A stretch of DNA of 64,000 nucleotides from contig NC_023759.2 in NCBI RefSeq assembly GCF_000499845.2, positions 24,639,500 through 24,703,499 on the forward strand. Reading direction: 5' to 3'. Of the stretch, positions 42,399-52,400 are shown one piece after another. The position numbers and the translations under genes were made by a program. Each line of letters opens with the position of its first letter. Positions within the stretch are counted from its first letter, which is position 1. The notes beneath the pieces were generated by a model, which was not told where the DNA came from, did no database searches, and saw only the letters and a program-made list of their open reading frames with translations. Origin of the DNA: Phaseolus vulgaris. Taxonomy: Eukaryota; Streptophyta; Magnoliopsida; Fabales; Fabaceae.

Positions 42399-43677
42399 TG
42401 TTCCGTCTGGTTGACCGGGACGTCTTCATGCGCGACCTCAACCGTCAGCTAGGGACACCTTCCCACTGGTTGCCTATGGATTCCTGCAAAAAAAAAGAGG
42501 ACAAAGAGGCGCCCTAGCGGCCGTGTGCACTCCGACGCTCAAGTCAGCCAGCAAGAAACACCAAAAACTGTCCACCTACGTGTCTGAGCACCGCATGTGG
42601 CACTCTGAAGGTGGTAAAATAACTGTGTATATGTGTGTGTTGTCTCCTTCAGGCAAAAATATTCCCCAGTCACTTGTACGTAACCTTGAAGCACGAGCAA
42701 GCAACTAGAGAGTTCTCTGGTAAGTTTGCCGAAAGTTCCAACCCTTTTTCCGGCATTCTCTGCGCTATTTAAACTACCCAAGCATTTAAAGCGCCTTAAA
42801 GCGTTTTTAATCACAAACGTAACGCACTCATTAAAGCGCTTAATTAGAAAACGTAGCGCATTTAAGACGTTTGAAACGCTCGGGAGCCATTATAGTACCT
42901 GAATGCTCGAAAGGGAAACTGTATTGAATAACTTTTAATTACCTGGCACCTGACTAAAGGGTGTTTCTATTCTGGCATGGCTGTCGTACACGTGGAGGGC
43001 CTCACGACGCCATGACCCCATCTGGGGGCGCTTCGGCCCACCTGGGGACGTTTCTACGTGTGAGTCCTCCTGCTGGGAGTGCTACTGCGCTAGGGGTGAC
43101 TTTTTGGGGTGCCAACTCATGCCCCCAAGTATCTAGTCACTTACTTTGAGAGCGTATCTGCCTTCCTTTTGTACTCTGCACCCGGTTGCCCTGGGCGTGA
43201 CTTTCCTCTTGAGTCGTATCTGCCCCACAGGCGTCTCTGGGGCGGCAGGAGCACTTCACGAGTCAGGCTGCCCTTCACTAGTACTATTACTATGGCCTTG
43301 AAGCCACCTTTTCTTTCTCTTTATTGCTGCCCCATGCTATAGGGACCTGAGGCCTTCCCACGGCGTCACTCCCTCCATGGTCTTTCCTACCCATGGGTAT
43401 CGGGGAACCACACCGTGATTACCTTGTTTTTTTTTTACACTGTTTGATCTGGCGACACCCTAGTGAGGTGATGCCTCCATCTGGGCGACGCTTTGCCTTG
43501 GCGATGCCTTCCCCTGGCGACGCTTTGCCTTGGCGACGCCTTCCCCTGGCGACGCCTTGCCTTGGCGACGCTTCCTCTTGGCGTCTCTACACCTAGGCGA
43601 CGCCTTGCGTTGACTTTGACCTTCCAGTCGTTGACTTTGACCTTGACTTAGTTAGCGCCCGGATACGGGACGGTACA
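42399..43677 (-). repeat. 3' LTR of element D (LTR type I)
   Basis: 1279 bp; plus strand TGTTCCGTCTGG...GACGGTACA. U3 has GGCGACGCC-type units (43446-43612) and a CCATGG/CCATGG hairpin module at 43375-43396. The first ~1000 bp differ from the D 5' LTR at only about a dozen positions by eye, so the element is young. Confidence 0.93.
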
Positions 43678-44395
43678 CAAGCCCCCCAGTCTTAAGCCGA
43701 AGACTTGTCTTCAGCGCAAAGACTAAAGCCTCGCCCACGCCGTCCACGTGCCTTCCTGATGACGTGTCATTTTCTGCTGACTCAGCAATTTTTTAGAATT
43801 ACTGACGTGACACTTTCTGAACCAGAGGTATTCTTAATGGCTGATTGGACATCCCTGAAATGGGAAAAATGATGTCTTTTGAAGTTGCGCTTAATCGCGT
43901 GCCACGTGGTTCATCGTGCGGTCGTCTTCAAGAACCTCTTGCGCTCCCCTTGAGCGCTTAATCTTGCAACACGTGGCGTCATCACACGGTTATCCTTTGT
44001 TGCCCCTCGCGCTTCTCGTAACGTTTAAGTTACCAAACCCCTCGCTTGCCACTACTGTTACATCCACTTTCTCTGCCCTCTGTCACTGTTCATCTTCTCT
44101 AATTCCCTTCTCTTGCGACCCCTGTTCGTTCGTGTTTCCGCTCTCCACGCCCTTCAGCCCCTAAAGGTACGGTTTTTCTCTCCTTGATGATTTTCTTTAC
44201 TGTATGAACTGCCTGGGACTGTCCATATTACCGCATTTCTCTGGATATTGTTTGTATGCTTCTTTGTTCCTCTCGTTTCCCTTCGTTCTCTTGTGGGTAG
44301 GGCGCTCCTAGGGTTCTTCCATTTTTCCCTTTTCTTCTCCCAACCCCTTTTCTCTGAACCCTTTCTTTCTCTTTTGATCTTCAGCATTGGCATTG
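43678..44395 (+). promoter_or_regulatory. PPT of element D, antisense-gene promoter and non-coding first intron
   Basis: PPT (minus-strand ACTGGGGGGCTTG) at 43678-43690. Plus-strand signals upstream of aORF-a: G-box CCACGTGG (43902-43909) and GTAAC-N6-GTTAC (44018-44033). A predicted 5'-UTR intron runs from TAAAG|GTACGG (44167) to CTTCAG (44384), 11 bases before the ATG. No TATA box in the expected place. Confidence 0.55.
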
Positions 44396-45180
44396 ATGGC
44401 GAAAACTAAGACCACTGCGCCTCCCCCGCTCCCTAAGTCTTATTATAAGGGCGAATATGACTAGGCCCCCGACGAACTTCTGGACGAATGTTCCCTCCTG
44501 AACTCTTGTTGAGGACGTGGAGGCTCACAGGGGGGACCCTGCTCTCTATAACTTCAATGCTTTCCACAAAAATCACGACTCCCAAGTCCTGGTAAGCTGG
44601 GTGCGACCTGGGATGCCCGTTTGTGCGGACTCACGGGATACTGGGGGATGCCCTTTCTTCTTCCTCTATCAAATGGTGCTCAAGAGGGTGGGCCTGCGTC
44701 TGCCCCTCACTCCCTTCGAAAAAGAGCTACTGACAGAGATAAACACTGCTCCCGCCCAACTCCATCCCAACAGTTGGGCTTTCGTGAGGGGGTTCCAAAT
44801 TCTCTGCGGCTATCTAGGTGTTCCCTCCTCTGTGGACGTTTTTCTTCACTTCTTCGAGGTAAAGAAGCAAGGGAAGAGCCTTTGGATGAGCTTTTCTGGC
44901 ATCGCCGGGCGCATCATCCTTACGCTCTTCCAGAATTCGTTCAAAGGATGGAAGGGGAAATTCTTCAAGGTACGCGCGACCAAGCGCGATCCTACCATCC
45001 TAGAGGGCTTCCCCCTGTACTGGACAGACAAACCCATAACCATGAAGCCCTTGGCTCTGGACGAGCTTGCCCCGCCTGACCGGGATGTATGCAAAGCCTT
45101 GGCGGGACTGGGAATAGTCTTCGATACCGCCAAACTCATCGCGAACGAATTCAATGCCCATGGGCTTTCTACCTACTTCG
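44396..45180 (+). pseudogene. aORF-a exon 1 with Transposase_28-like domain (element D)
   Basis: ATG at 44396, M-A-K-T-K-T-T-A-P like B. Two lesions: TAG at 44462-44464 where B has Trp, and one extra T near 44509 shifting the frame. From about 44511 the frame is open through G-D-P-A-L-Y-N-F-N-A-F, R-L-P-L-T-P-F-E-K-E-L-L, A-P-A-Q-L-H-P-N-S-W-A-F and S-V-D-V-F-L-H-F-F to S-T-Y-F-G at the donor TTCG|GTATCT. Antisense to gag-pol of D. Confidence 0.85.
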
Positions 45181-45391
45181 GTATCTGCCCTTGGTGATTT
45201 ATGATGCATTAATTGTTGTGGTTATCTGCATATATTTGGCCATAGAATCTTCCTTCTGATTCATCTGAATCAAACTTATGCTACCATTTTTCGCTGTACA
45301 ATGTTACTTGCATTTCACGTCTCTTCATGTATTGTGAATTCGCATAACTGCTCTGGTACTAATCCTTGCTGTTTGGCCTGTCTTGATGTAG
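45181..45391 (+). other. Coding intron of element D aORF-a
   Basis: 211-nt GT-AG interval, donor CG|GTATCT, acceptor GATGTAG|GATCGG, phase 1. Homologous to the 160-nt intron of B and the 115-nt intron of A. Confidence 0.7.
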
Positions 45392-46704
45392 GATCGGTGA
45401 TGGGCGCTTCCAAAAGAGTGATGTTGGCGAAAGCACTGAAGGAGGCTCGTGCCGCCAAGGCAGGCGCCTCCTCCAGCCCTGCTGCCAACCCGGTTCTCCC
45501 ACCGGCTCTGTCACCGCCACTTCCAGTCACCGCTGAAGCTCCTTCTAGCCCATCTCCGACATCTCCACCTGGCTCCAAAGTGCTTCCAACTCCCAATTCC
45601 CCTCTGCCTATCGCCGCCGTTCCCCTAGCTGCGGCCTCGTCACCGGCTCCAACCCCCCTTGACAAAGGGAAAAGGGTTTTGGAGATTCTGTCAGATGATG
45701 AGGATTCGGAAGGGGTGGCACCCTTCAGAAGGAGAAAATCCGCGCGGGTTCCTCTTCTGGTAGAGACGTCGCCGCAGGGAGGGAACCCCTTTATGGACAA
45801 CCCTCCAAGCGCAACCTCACTCCCTCCTATGATACTCCAAGAGGAAAGGGGCGAAGGCGCCGAATCTGCCCCGCCTCCGCCGCCGCCAGAAACTACTGCT
45901 TCCTCGGCTCCCGACGCTGCCGCTCCCGACTTCATCGCCATCCCTCCTTCAATCATGCATCTGATGAGGGGTTTTAGTGGCGGGACTATGCCAGAAGGTA
46001 CCGACAGGAGGGAAGGCATGCCTTTCTACTTGGGGGCCTTCTTGGCGGTGGCTCTCGAATGGCGCTCCCAGGCCAGAAACGCGGTCTTGCAAGCTCAAAC
46101 CCTCCAAGCCTTGGAAACAAAAGCATCTACCCTGGAAGAGGAAATGAGGACCCTGGGACGCCAGAACGAAGCCTATCAAACTTCTCTGAAACAAATACAA
46201 GAGTCCAAGGCAGAAACAGAGAGGCAACTGGCGGAGGCATTGGAGCTCCAGGCAGGCTTCTACACTCGGGAAGTTGCTCTTCAAGTGCAGGTAGCGGGTC
46301 TTCAGGAAGTGGTCAAAGCGGATGCAGAAACCCAAAAGGACCTGAAGGACCGTTGCTGCGAACAGGCTGCCAAGGTGGAGCGGATGGAGGAGGAAATGGC
46401 CACCCAGACCAAAGCTATGGACCTTCTCCGAGTTGACTACGACAAACTACGGGTCGAGGTTAGCTGGCTTCGCGTGGAGAAGGAGGCTCTGGAGAAGCAG
46501 GTGACCTCTGGAGACGCCGCCATTGAGGAACTGGAGAAGGAGGAAAAGTCCCTTATCCAGGAGATGGCGGGTACCTTCGAGGAGGGGTTCCAAGAGGCCC
46601 TGACCCAGGCGTCCTGCGAGAATCCTGGTGTCAACCTTTCGAACTGCGACCCCACACACCACGTCGTCGACGGGAAGGTCGTGCCCATGGATTTGGATGA
46701 CTGA
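45392..46704 (+). CDS. aORF-a exon 2, coiled coil (element D)
   Basis: Open exon of about 437 codons, starting S-V-M-G-A-S-K-R after the split codon. A Ser/Pro/Ala-rich half has D-K-G-K-R-V-L and R-R-R-K-S-A-R basic clusters (possible nuclear localisation). Then comes the block R-G-F-S-G-G-T-M-P-E-G and M-P-F-Y-L-G-A-F-L-A-V-A-L-E-W, a coiled coil of about 200 residues, and the end T-H-H-V-V-D-G-K-V-V-P-M-D-L-D-D. This exon is undamaged although exon 1 is broken. Function unknown. Confidence 0.85.
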
Positions 46705-48033
46705 ACCGCTGCCTCTCATCCGCCGCCTTCCTCTTCAAGCTTAACTCTTTTATTCTTTACCTTCGTTTTTTGATTTTATTTGTCAAAACTTGTAATTCTT
46801 TGAACTATCCATACTCTTGTTACTGATTTGGGACGTTCGTATGGTTGCCTTTATTTCTTTGCCACATATGATTCTGCCTATGCGATCTCATTCTCATCTT
46901 TTCCCTTCACGCGCTTCACTTATTTTATCTGGGTTCTGCCCATTTCTTTCACTTCGTTGGGCGGTTTGGTATGATCGGGAAAGGTTGCACACCAACCCTC
47001 ACGCCCATGGAGAGGCTCACTTAGTGACGCCGTATCGTCCACGGGACGTCTCTGATACCGAAAGGCCCTTTCTCTGATCCTTAACGCCCGGCGCCCACGC
47101 CTAAGGAGAGGCCTGCTAACAGCAGCACCGTATCGTCCCCGGGTGTCTAAAACGCTGAGCGCTCTGGAGAGGGTCTGTTCCCTCCATGGTCTTTCCTTCC
47201 CATAGGTATCGGGGATCGCCCTGCCAGCGATTCGCTGGCGTTTGGCGATCTCATCTCCCTCCACAGTCTTTCCTACCTGTGGGTATCGGAGAGGTGACGC
47301 CTGTGACTAACTTTGCCTTTCTTTGATTTCTTCTCCCTCCACAGCCTTTCCTACCTGTGGGTATCGGGGAGGTGACGCCAGTCGGTGTTTGGGTTGGCGA
47401 CGCCCGCGACATCTCGCGCTGTCATCGCCCTTTACGTCCTTCCTGGCAACGCCTCGGGCGTTACCTTTACTTCGACATTGACCTTAATTCTTGCCTTGGT
47501 CAACGCCTGATAACAGCGAAGAGCCCAAGGCTTTGTCTGTGGCATCCACGTAGCGCTCCTTGTATAGCTGATGGGACCTTCTGTCATTCGACTTGATCCA
47601 CGTGGCGCTGCTTGTATGGTAGATGGGGTATCTAGTCATTCCATTTTCTGACTCCTGCCGTACCCCTGGCTCACTTTCGACGGTGCATCGTACCACTGGA
47701 TATTCTGCTGATACGACGTTTTCTGATTTAAACCAGTGGTGCCAGCGTCATCCTTTCATCTTCTGCCACGTTTATCAATCGTGCGGTGCATCCATTCACG
47801 TCGTTTGGCGCTCTAACCGCTTTATTTAACTCTTCAAGCTCTGGAACTGTCTTCATCATTTTCTCACTCTTCATAACCTACTTGCGTTCTTTCTTCTTGC
47901 ATCCTTCCTTCTTGCACCCTTCCTTCTTGCACCCTTCCTTCTTGCACCCTTTCTTCTCTGTTGAAGGGTTGTTCTAGTCTTTGCTCCCCTCACTCAACTC
48001 TTGCATTTCTGGCAGTCCTAATCTTGTTAAAGA
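46705..48033. repeat. Element D spacer between aORF-a and aORF-b with hairpin modules
   Basis: Three modules on the plus strand: 47184-47205 (CCATGG/CCATAG), 47261-47282 (CCACAG/CTGTGG) and 47339-47360 (CCACAG/CTGTGG). Units with CGTATCGTCC and GCCCACGCCTAAGGAGAGGC are near 47030-47150. A run of CTTCTTGCACCCTTC 10-12-bp repeats at about 47898-47950 precedes the aORF-b start and may be its 5' UTR. No ORF. Confidence 0.7.
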
Positions 48034-48999
48034 ATGTCATTTCACGCTGCTTCTTCCAGAGTTCGTCCCAAAGACTTGTACCCTTGGGCTTCGAATGAAC
48101 TTCTTGACGAGTGTTCATGCTTACTCTCTACCAGGGCCATACGGGAGCACAAAGGAGAGTCATGTTCCTATGACCACCAGGCCTTTGCGAGGAGGCATGA
48201 TGACGACATCGCTGTGCTCCCTTGCGCTCTAGGGGAGCCAGTATGTGGAGACGAACGGGCCAACGAAGGGGTCCCTTTCTTTTACTTTTACCAGGTGGTG
48301 TTCAAGACCATCGGAGTGCGCTTACCCTTTTCTTGGTTTGAGAAGGAACTGCTGACAGAGATCAACGTGGCTCCGGCCCAGTTGTATCCCAACAGCTGGG
48401 CCTTTGTCAAAGCCTTCGACGTTCTCTTCGGGTTTCTGGGTTGTGCACCCTCGGTTGACCTCTTTCTTCACTTCTTTGAGGTGAAGAGGCAGAGACACAA
48501 CCTCTGGGTAACTCTCAGTAATGTACCCGGGAGGGTTCTTTTCACACCCTTCCAGAGCTCGTTCACCAGGTGGAAAGGCCGGTTCTTCAAGATCTGTCGT
48601 ACTGACCTTGTCCCCGACGCTCTGGATGGGTTTCCGCTGTACTGGGTGAGAGAGGAAAAGGTCCTCAAAGCCAAACCCCTCAAGAATCTAGCTCCAAGTG
48701 ATCAAATAGCTTGCCGGATTCTTGCTGAGGCGGGAGGTTTTGACTCTGCCACGGTGATCAGCCTGGAGTCTAACGCTGGGACTCTTGAGAAGTACATATG
48801 TAAGAACCGCTGCCTTAGAAACTTCGGCCTTCATTGCTTTCTAACTGTGTATGTCTTGCTTCATGGTGTCTCTGACACGTTAATCTCCCTTGGCGCAGGT
48901 TCGAAAATAAACCAAGAAAAAAGGGGACGACTTATTCGAGCTCTGCGGGCCGGAAAAGAGGCTTCGTCTTCCTCTAGCGATGACTCTGATGACCACTGA
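48034..48999 (+). CDS. aORF-b, second antisense gene (element D), intact
   Basis: Uninterrupted 321-codon frame from ATG at 48034. It has D-L-Y-P-W-A-S-N-E-L-L-D-E-C, then R-L-P-F-S-W-F-E-K-E-L-L, A-P-A-Q-L-Y-P-N-S-W-A-F, S-V-D-L-F-L-H-F-F-E-V-K-R-Q, W-K-G-R-F-F and F-P-L-Y-W: the same Transposase_28-like layout as aORF-a exon 1. A GT-AG candidate intron (48800-48898, 99 nt) lies where aORF-a has its intron. Removing or keeping it leaves the frame open to the same basic/acidic tail (K-I-N-Q-E-K-R, then S-S-S-S-S-D-D-S-D-D-H). It is convergent with gag-pol. Its closeness to aORF-a suggests duplication. Function unknown. Confidence 0.88.
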   Translation: MSFHAASSRVRPKDLYPWASNELLDECSCLLSTRAIREHKGESCSYDHQAFARRHDDDIAVLPCALGEPVCGDERANEGVPFFYFYQVVFKTIGVRLPFSWFEKELLTEINVAPAQLYPNSWAFVKAFDVLFGFLGCAPSVDLFLHFFEVKRQRHNLWVTLSNVPGRVLFTPFQSSFTRWKGRFFKICRTDLVPDALDGFPLYWVREEKVLKAKPLKNLAPSDQIACRILAEAGGFDSATVISLESNAGTLEKYICKNRCLRNFGLHCFLTVYVLLHGVSDTLISLGAGSKINQEKRGRLIRALRAGKEASSSSSDDSDDH

Positions 49000-49434
49000 G
49001 GAATGGCTTGTTAGCATTTTTGTATGATTTGTAGCGTTTGCTCCGTTTGTCACTCCCATTGTATTGAACATTGCTTGTAACAACAACTTTCAATATCATA
49101 CTTGATTTTTTGCAACGCCACTTTACTTTGCATGTGCCTCATATACTGCGCGCTCTCCTTTCGTCTCGTTCTGCCAACGATGCATGCCTTCACTTTAGGC
49201 GACGCCCTCTTTCTGGGCGACGCCATGACCTAGGCGACGCCTTCTTCCTTGGCGACACCATGGCCTAGGCGGCGCATCACATTACTTCTAACACGGAAAG
49301 ATAAAGGCTGAAAACCAAGGCACTTCTTTTTCTCAACTGGGTTTTCCATTTATTAGGGTGACCTCATTAAAAAACCCCCGAAAGGGAAAAAGAGCGTCCC
49401 CTTCGACTAAATTGTTACATACTGCTTACATAAG
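49000..49434. repeat. Element D convergence region: GGCGACGCC units and T-rich block
   Basis: Five or so GGCGACGCC-like units at about 49195-49275, then the conserved T-rich, GC-stem block at 49357-49404 next to the gag-pol stop. No ORF. Confidence 0.7.
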
Positions 49435-52400
49435 TCAACTGAAATAAAATTTTAAGTTGGCTGCATTCCAACTGCGCGGGATAGGGCCTCCATCTAAAGT
49501 CTCCAGGTTGTACGAACCATTGCCCTTAGCCTCAGTAACTCTGAAGGGCCCGGTCCATTTGGGAGACAACTTATTTTCCAACTCGTACGGGTGGGCTTTC
49601 CTCATCACTAGGTCGCCCACCTGAAACTGTCGCGGCTTTACCTTAGAGCTATATTGCCGCTCTACTCTTCTCTTCATCGCTTCAGCTTTTATTCTAGCTT
49701 CTTCCCTGGCCTCTTCTAGCAGATCCAGGTTCACCCGCCTCTCTTCATTAGATTCCTCTACCACAAAGTTTTGAAAACGCGGTGAGCTTTCGTGTATTTC
49801 TACTGGAATCATCGCGTCCGACCCGTACACCAGACTGAAAGGCGTCTCCATAGTAGAGGATTGGGGCGTGGTGTGATATGCCCATATAATCCTTGGCACC
49901 TCTTCCGCCCACGCCCCTTTGGCCTTCTCTAACCTTCTTTTTAACCCCCTCAGAAGGACTCTGTTTGCTGACTCTACTTGTCCATTGGTCTGGGGGTGTT
50001 CAACCGACGCGAACACTTGTTTGATTCCCACTTCAGCACACAGATTTCTCAACTGCTGACTGGCAAACTGGGTCCCGTTGTCAGATATCAGGCGCCTGGG
50101 TACGCCAAAGCGACACACGATGTTTCTCCACACAAAATGCTGTACCTTATGCGCGGTGATTTGTGCCACAGGCTCCGCCTCTATCCACTTAGTGAAGTAT
50201 TCTATGGCGACGATCAGATACTTCATCTGCCTGATTGCCAGTGGGAAAGGGCCCAGGATGTCAATTCCCCATGTGTGGAAAGGCCACGGGCTGTATATAG
50301 ACCTTAACTCTTCTGGCGGCGCCTTGTGCCAGTCGGCGTGCTTTTGGCATTGCCTACACCGCTGGGCGTGCCGTGCGCAATCCTCTTTCACTGTTGGCCA
50401 GAAAAAACCTGCGCGTATTACCTTGGAGGCTAAGGATCTTCCCCCTACACGGCTTCCGCAGATGCCTTCGTGTAGCTCCGCCATTATCCTGGTGCACTCA
50501 TCGCCACTGACGCATGTTAGGATAGGGTGAGTGAAGTCGTGCCTGAACAGCACCCCATCCACCAAAGTATATCTGGCGGCATTTCTTTTGACTTTTTTGC
50601 CCTCTTCAGGGTCCACTGGAAGAGCCCCATCCGCCAGGTATCGTTTATAGGGCGTCATCCAGGTGTCTCCCTTGGACAAAACACAGACCTGCATCTGCTC
50701 TTCCTCAGGCACACCCGCGTATATACTGATGCGGGGCGCCTTCTGCGTATCTTGGGTTAAAGAGGAATGGCTCCTCGGCCTTCCCCTTGATGTATAAATC
50801 TGGAGGACATCCACCCTGTTGTCTTCCACGAATCGACGCGGAGCTTTGAGAGTCTCTTGGATCACTGTCCTCTGTCTACCCCCCTTGCCTGAGCTGGCCA
50901 GCTTTGCAAGCAGGTCAGCTCTGGCATTCTGCTCCCTCGGGACATGTATCAGCTCAAGAGCGTTGAACGCCCCCTTCAATAACTGGACGTATCTAAGATA
51001 CGCCGCCATCTGTGGGTCCTTCGCCTAGAATTCACCTGACACCTGCCCCGTAATCAACTGAGAGTCGCTCTTCACCAGGAGGTTCTGTGCGCCCATCTCC
51101 TTGGCCAAGAGCATTCCTGCTATCAGGGCTTCATACTTTGCCTGATTGTTACTTGCCTTGAAGGCAAAACGCAAGGCCTGCTCGATCAGTATGCCGTCGG
51201 GTCCCTCCAACACTATTCCCGCACCGCTCCCTTGTTGGTTTGAAGAGCCATCAACCGAGAGCAGCCACTGCGAACTAGGTTCCACCTCTTGCTCACCTCC
51301 GGGCGAAAGTTCTGCTACAAAATCTGCGTACACCTGCCCTTTGATGGACCCTCTAGGCTCGTACTGGATGTCGAATTCTGACAGCTCCACTGCCCAGCGT
51401 ACCATTCTTCCTGCCACATCGGGTTTCTGCAGCACTTTCTGTATGGGGAGATTGGTCATCACCACCACCGTAAAACTGTGGAAGTAATGACGGAGCCTCC
51501 TAGCAGAGAACACTACCGCCAGCGCCGCCTTTTCTAGTGCTTGGTACCTCGTCTCAGCCCCCTGTAAGGCCTTGCTCACGAAGTAGATGGGCTTCTGACT
51601 CTGGTCCTGCTCTTGGACCAACATAGAACTGATGGCCCGCTCCGTTACAGTAAAATACAAACGGAGGGGCACGCCCGTTACCGGCTTGCAGAGGACCGGT
51701 GGCGTCGCCAGGTACTCCTTCAGCTTAATGAAAGCCGCTTCGCACTCATCAGTCCATGCAAAGCGACTGTTTCTCTTGAGGCACTGGAAGTACGGGTGCC
51801 CCTTTTCTCCTCCGGCGGAAACAAACCTCGAGAGCGCCGCCATCCGCCCTGTCAACTGTTGCACCTCCTTTACCGATGTCGAACTCCGCATGGCGATAAT
51901 AGCCGCACATTTGTCGGGGTTCGCCTCTATCCCCCTCAAGGTGAGCAAAAAACCCAAGAACTTACCGGCCTCTACCCCGAAAACACACTTTTCGGGGTTC
52001 AACTTGAGGCGGTATTTGGATATTGTGTTGAACAACTCCTCCAGGTCTGCCATGTGCTGCACCCTACTCTGCGACGCCACCACCATGTCGTCGACATAAG
52101 CGTACACATTCCTCCCAAGCATTGGCGCCAGGACCTTATCCATTAGCCTCTGGTACGTGGCGCCCGCATTTTTCAGCCCGAAGGGCATCACCTTATAACA
52201 GTAACTGCATGTCTCCGTCATGAATGCAGTCTTGCTCTCGTCTCTTGGGTGCATCTTGATTTGGTTGTACCCTGAGAAGGCGTCCAGGAAACTTAACACC
52301 TTGCTGTCGGACGCGCTGTCTACCAAGGCGTCGATGCTGGGCAACGGATAGGAATCCTTTGGGCACGCCTTGTTCAGGTCCGTGAAGTCAACGCACATTC

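Noticed and set aside
45315..46019. A 234-codon minus-strand frame opposite aORF-a exon 2 of D
   Set aside because: Low-complexity Gly/Ala/Ser shadow of the Pro/Ser-rich exon; no independent signals.
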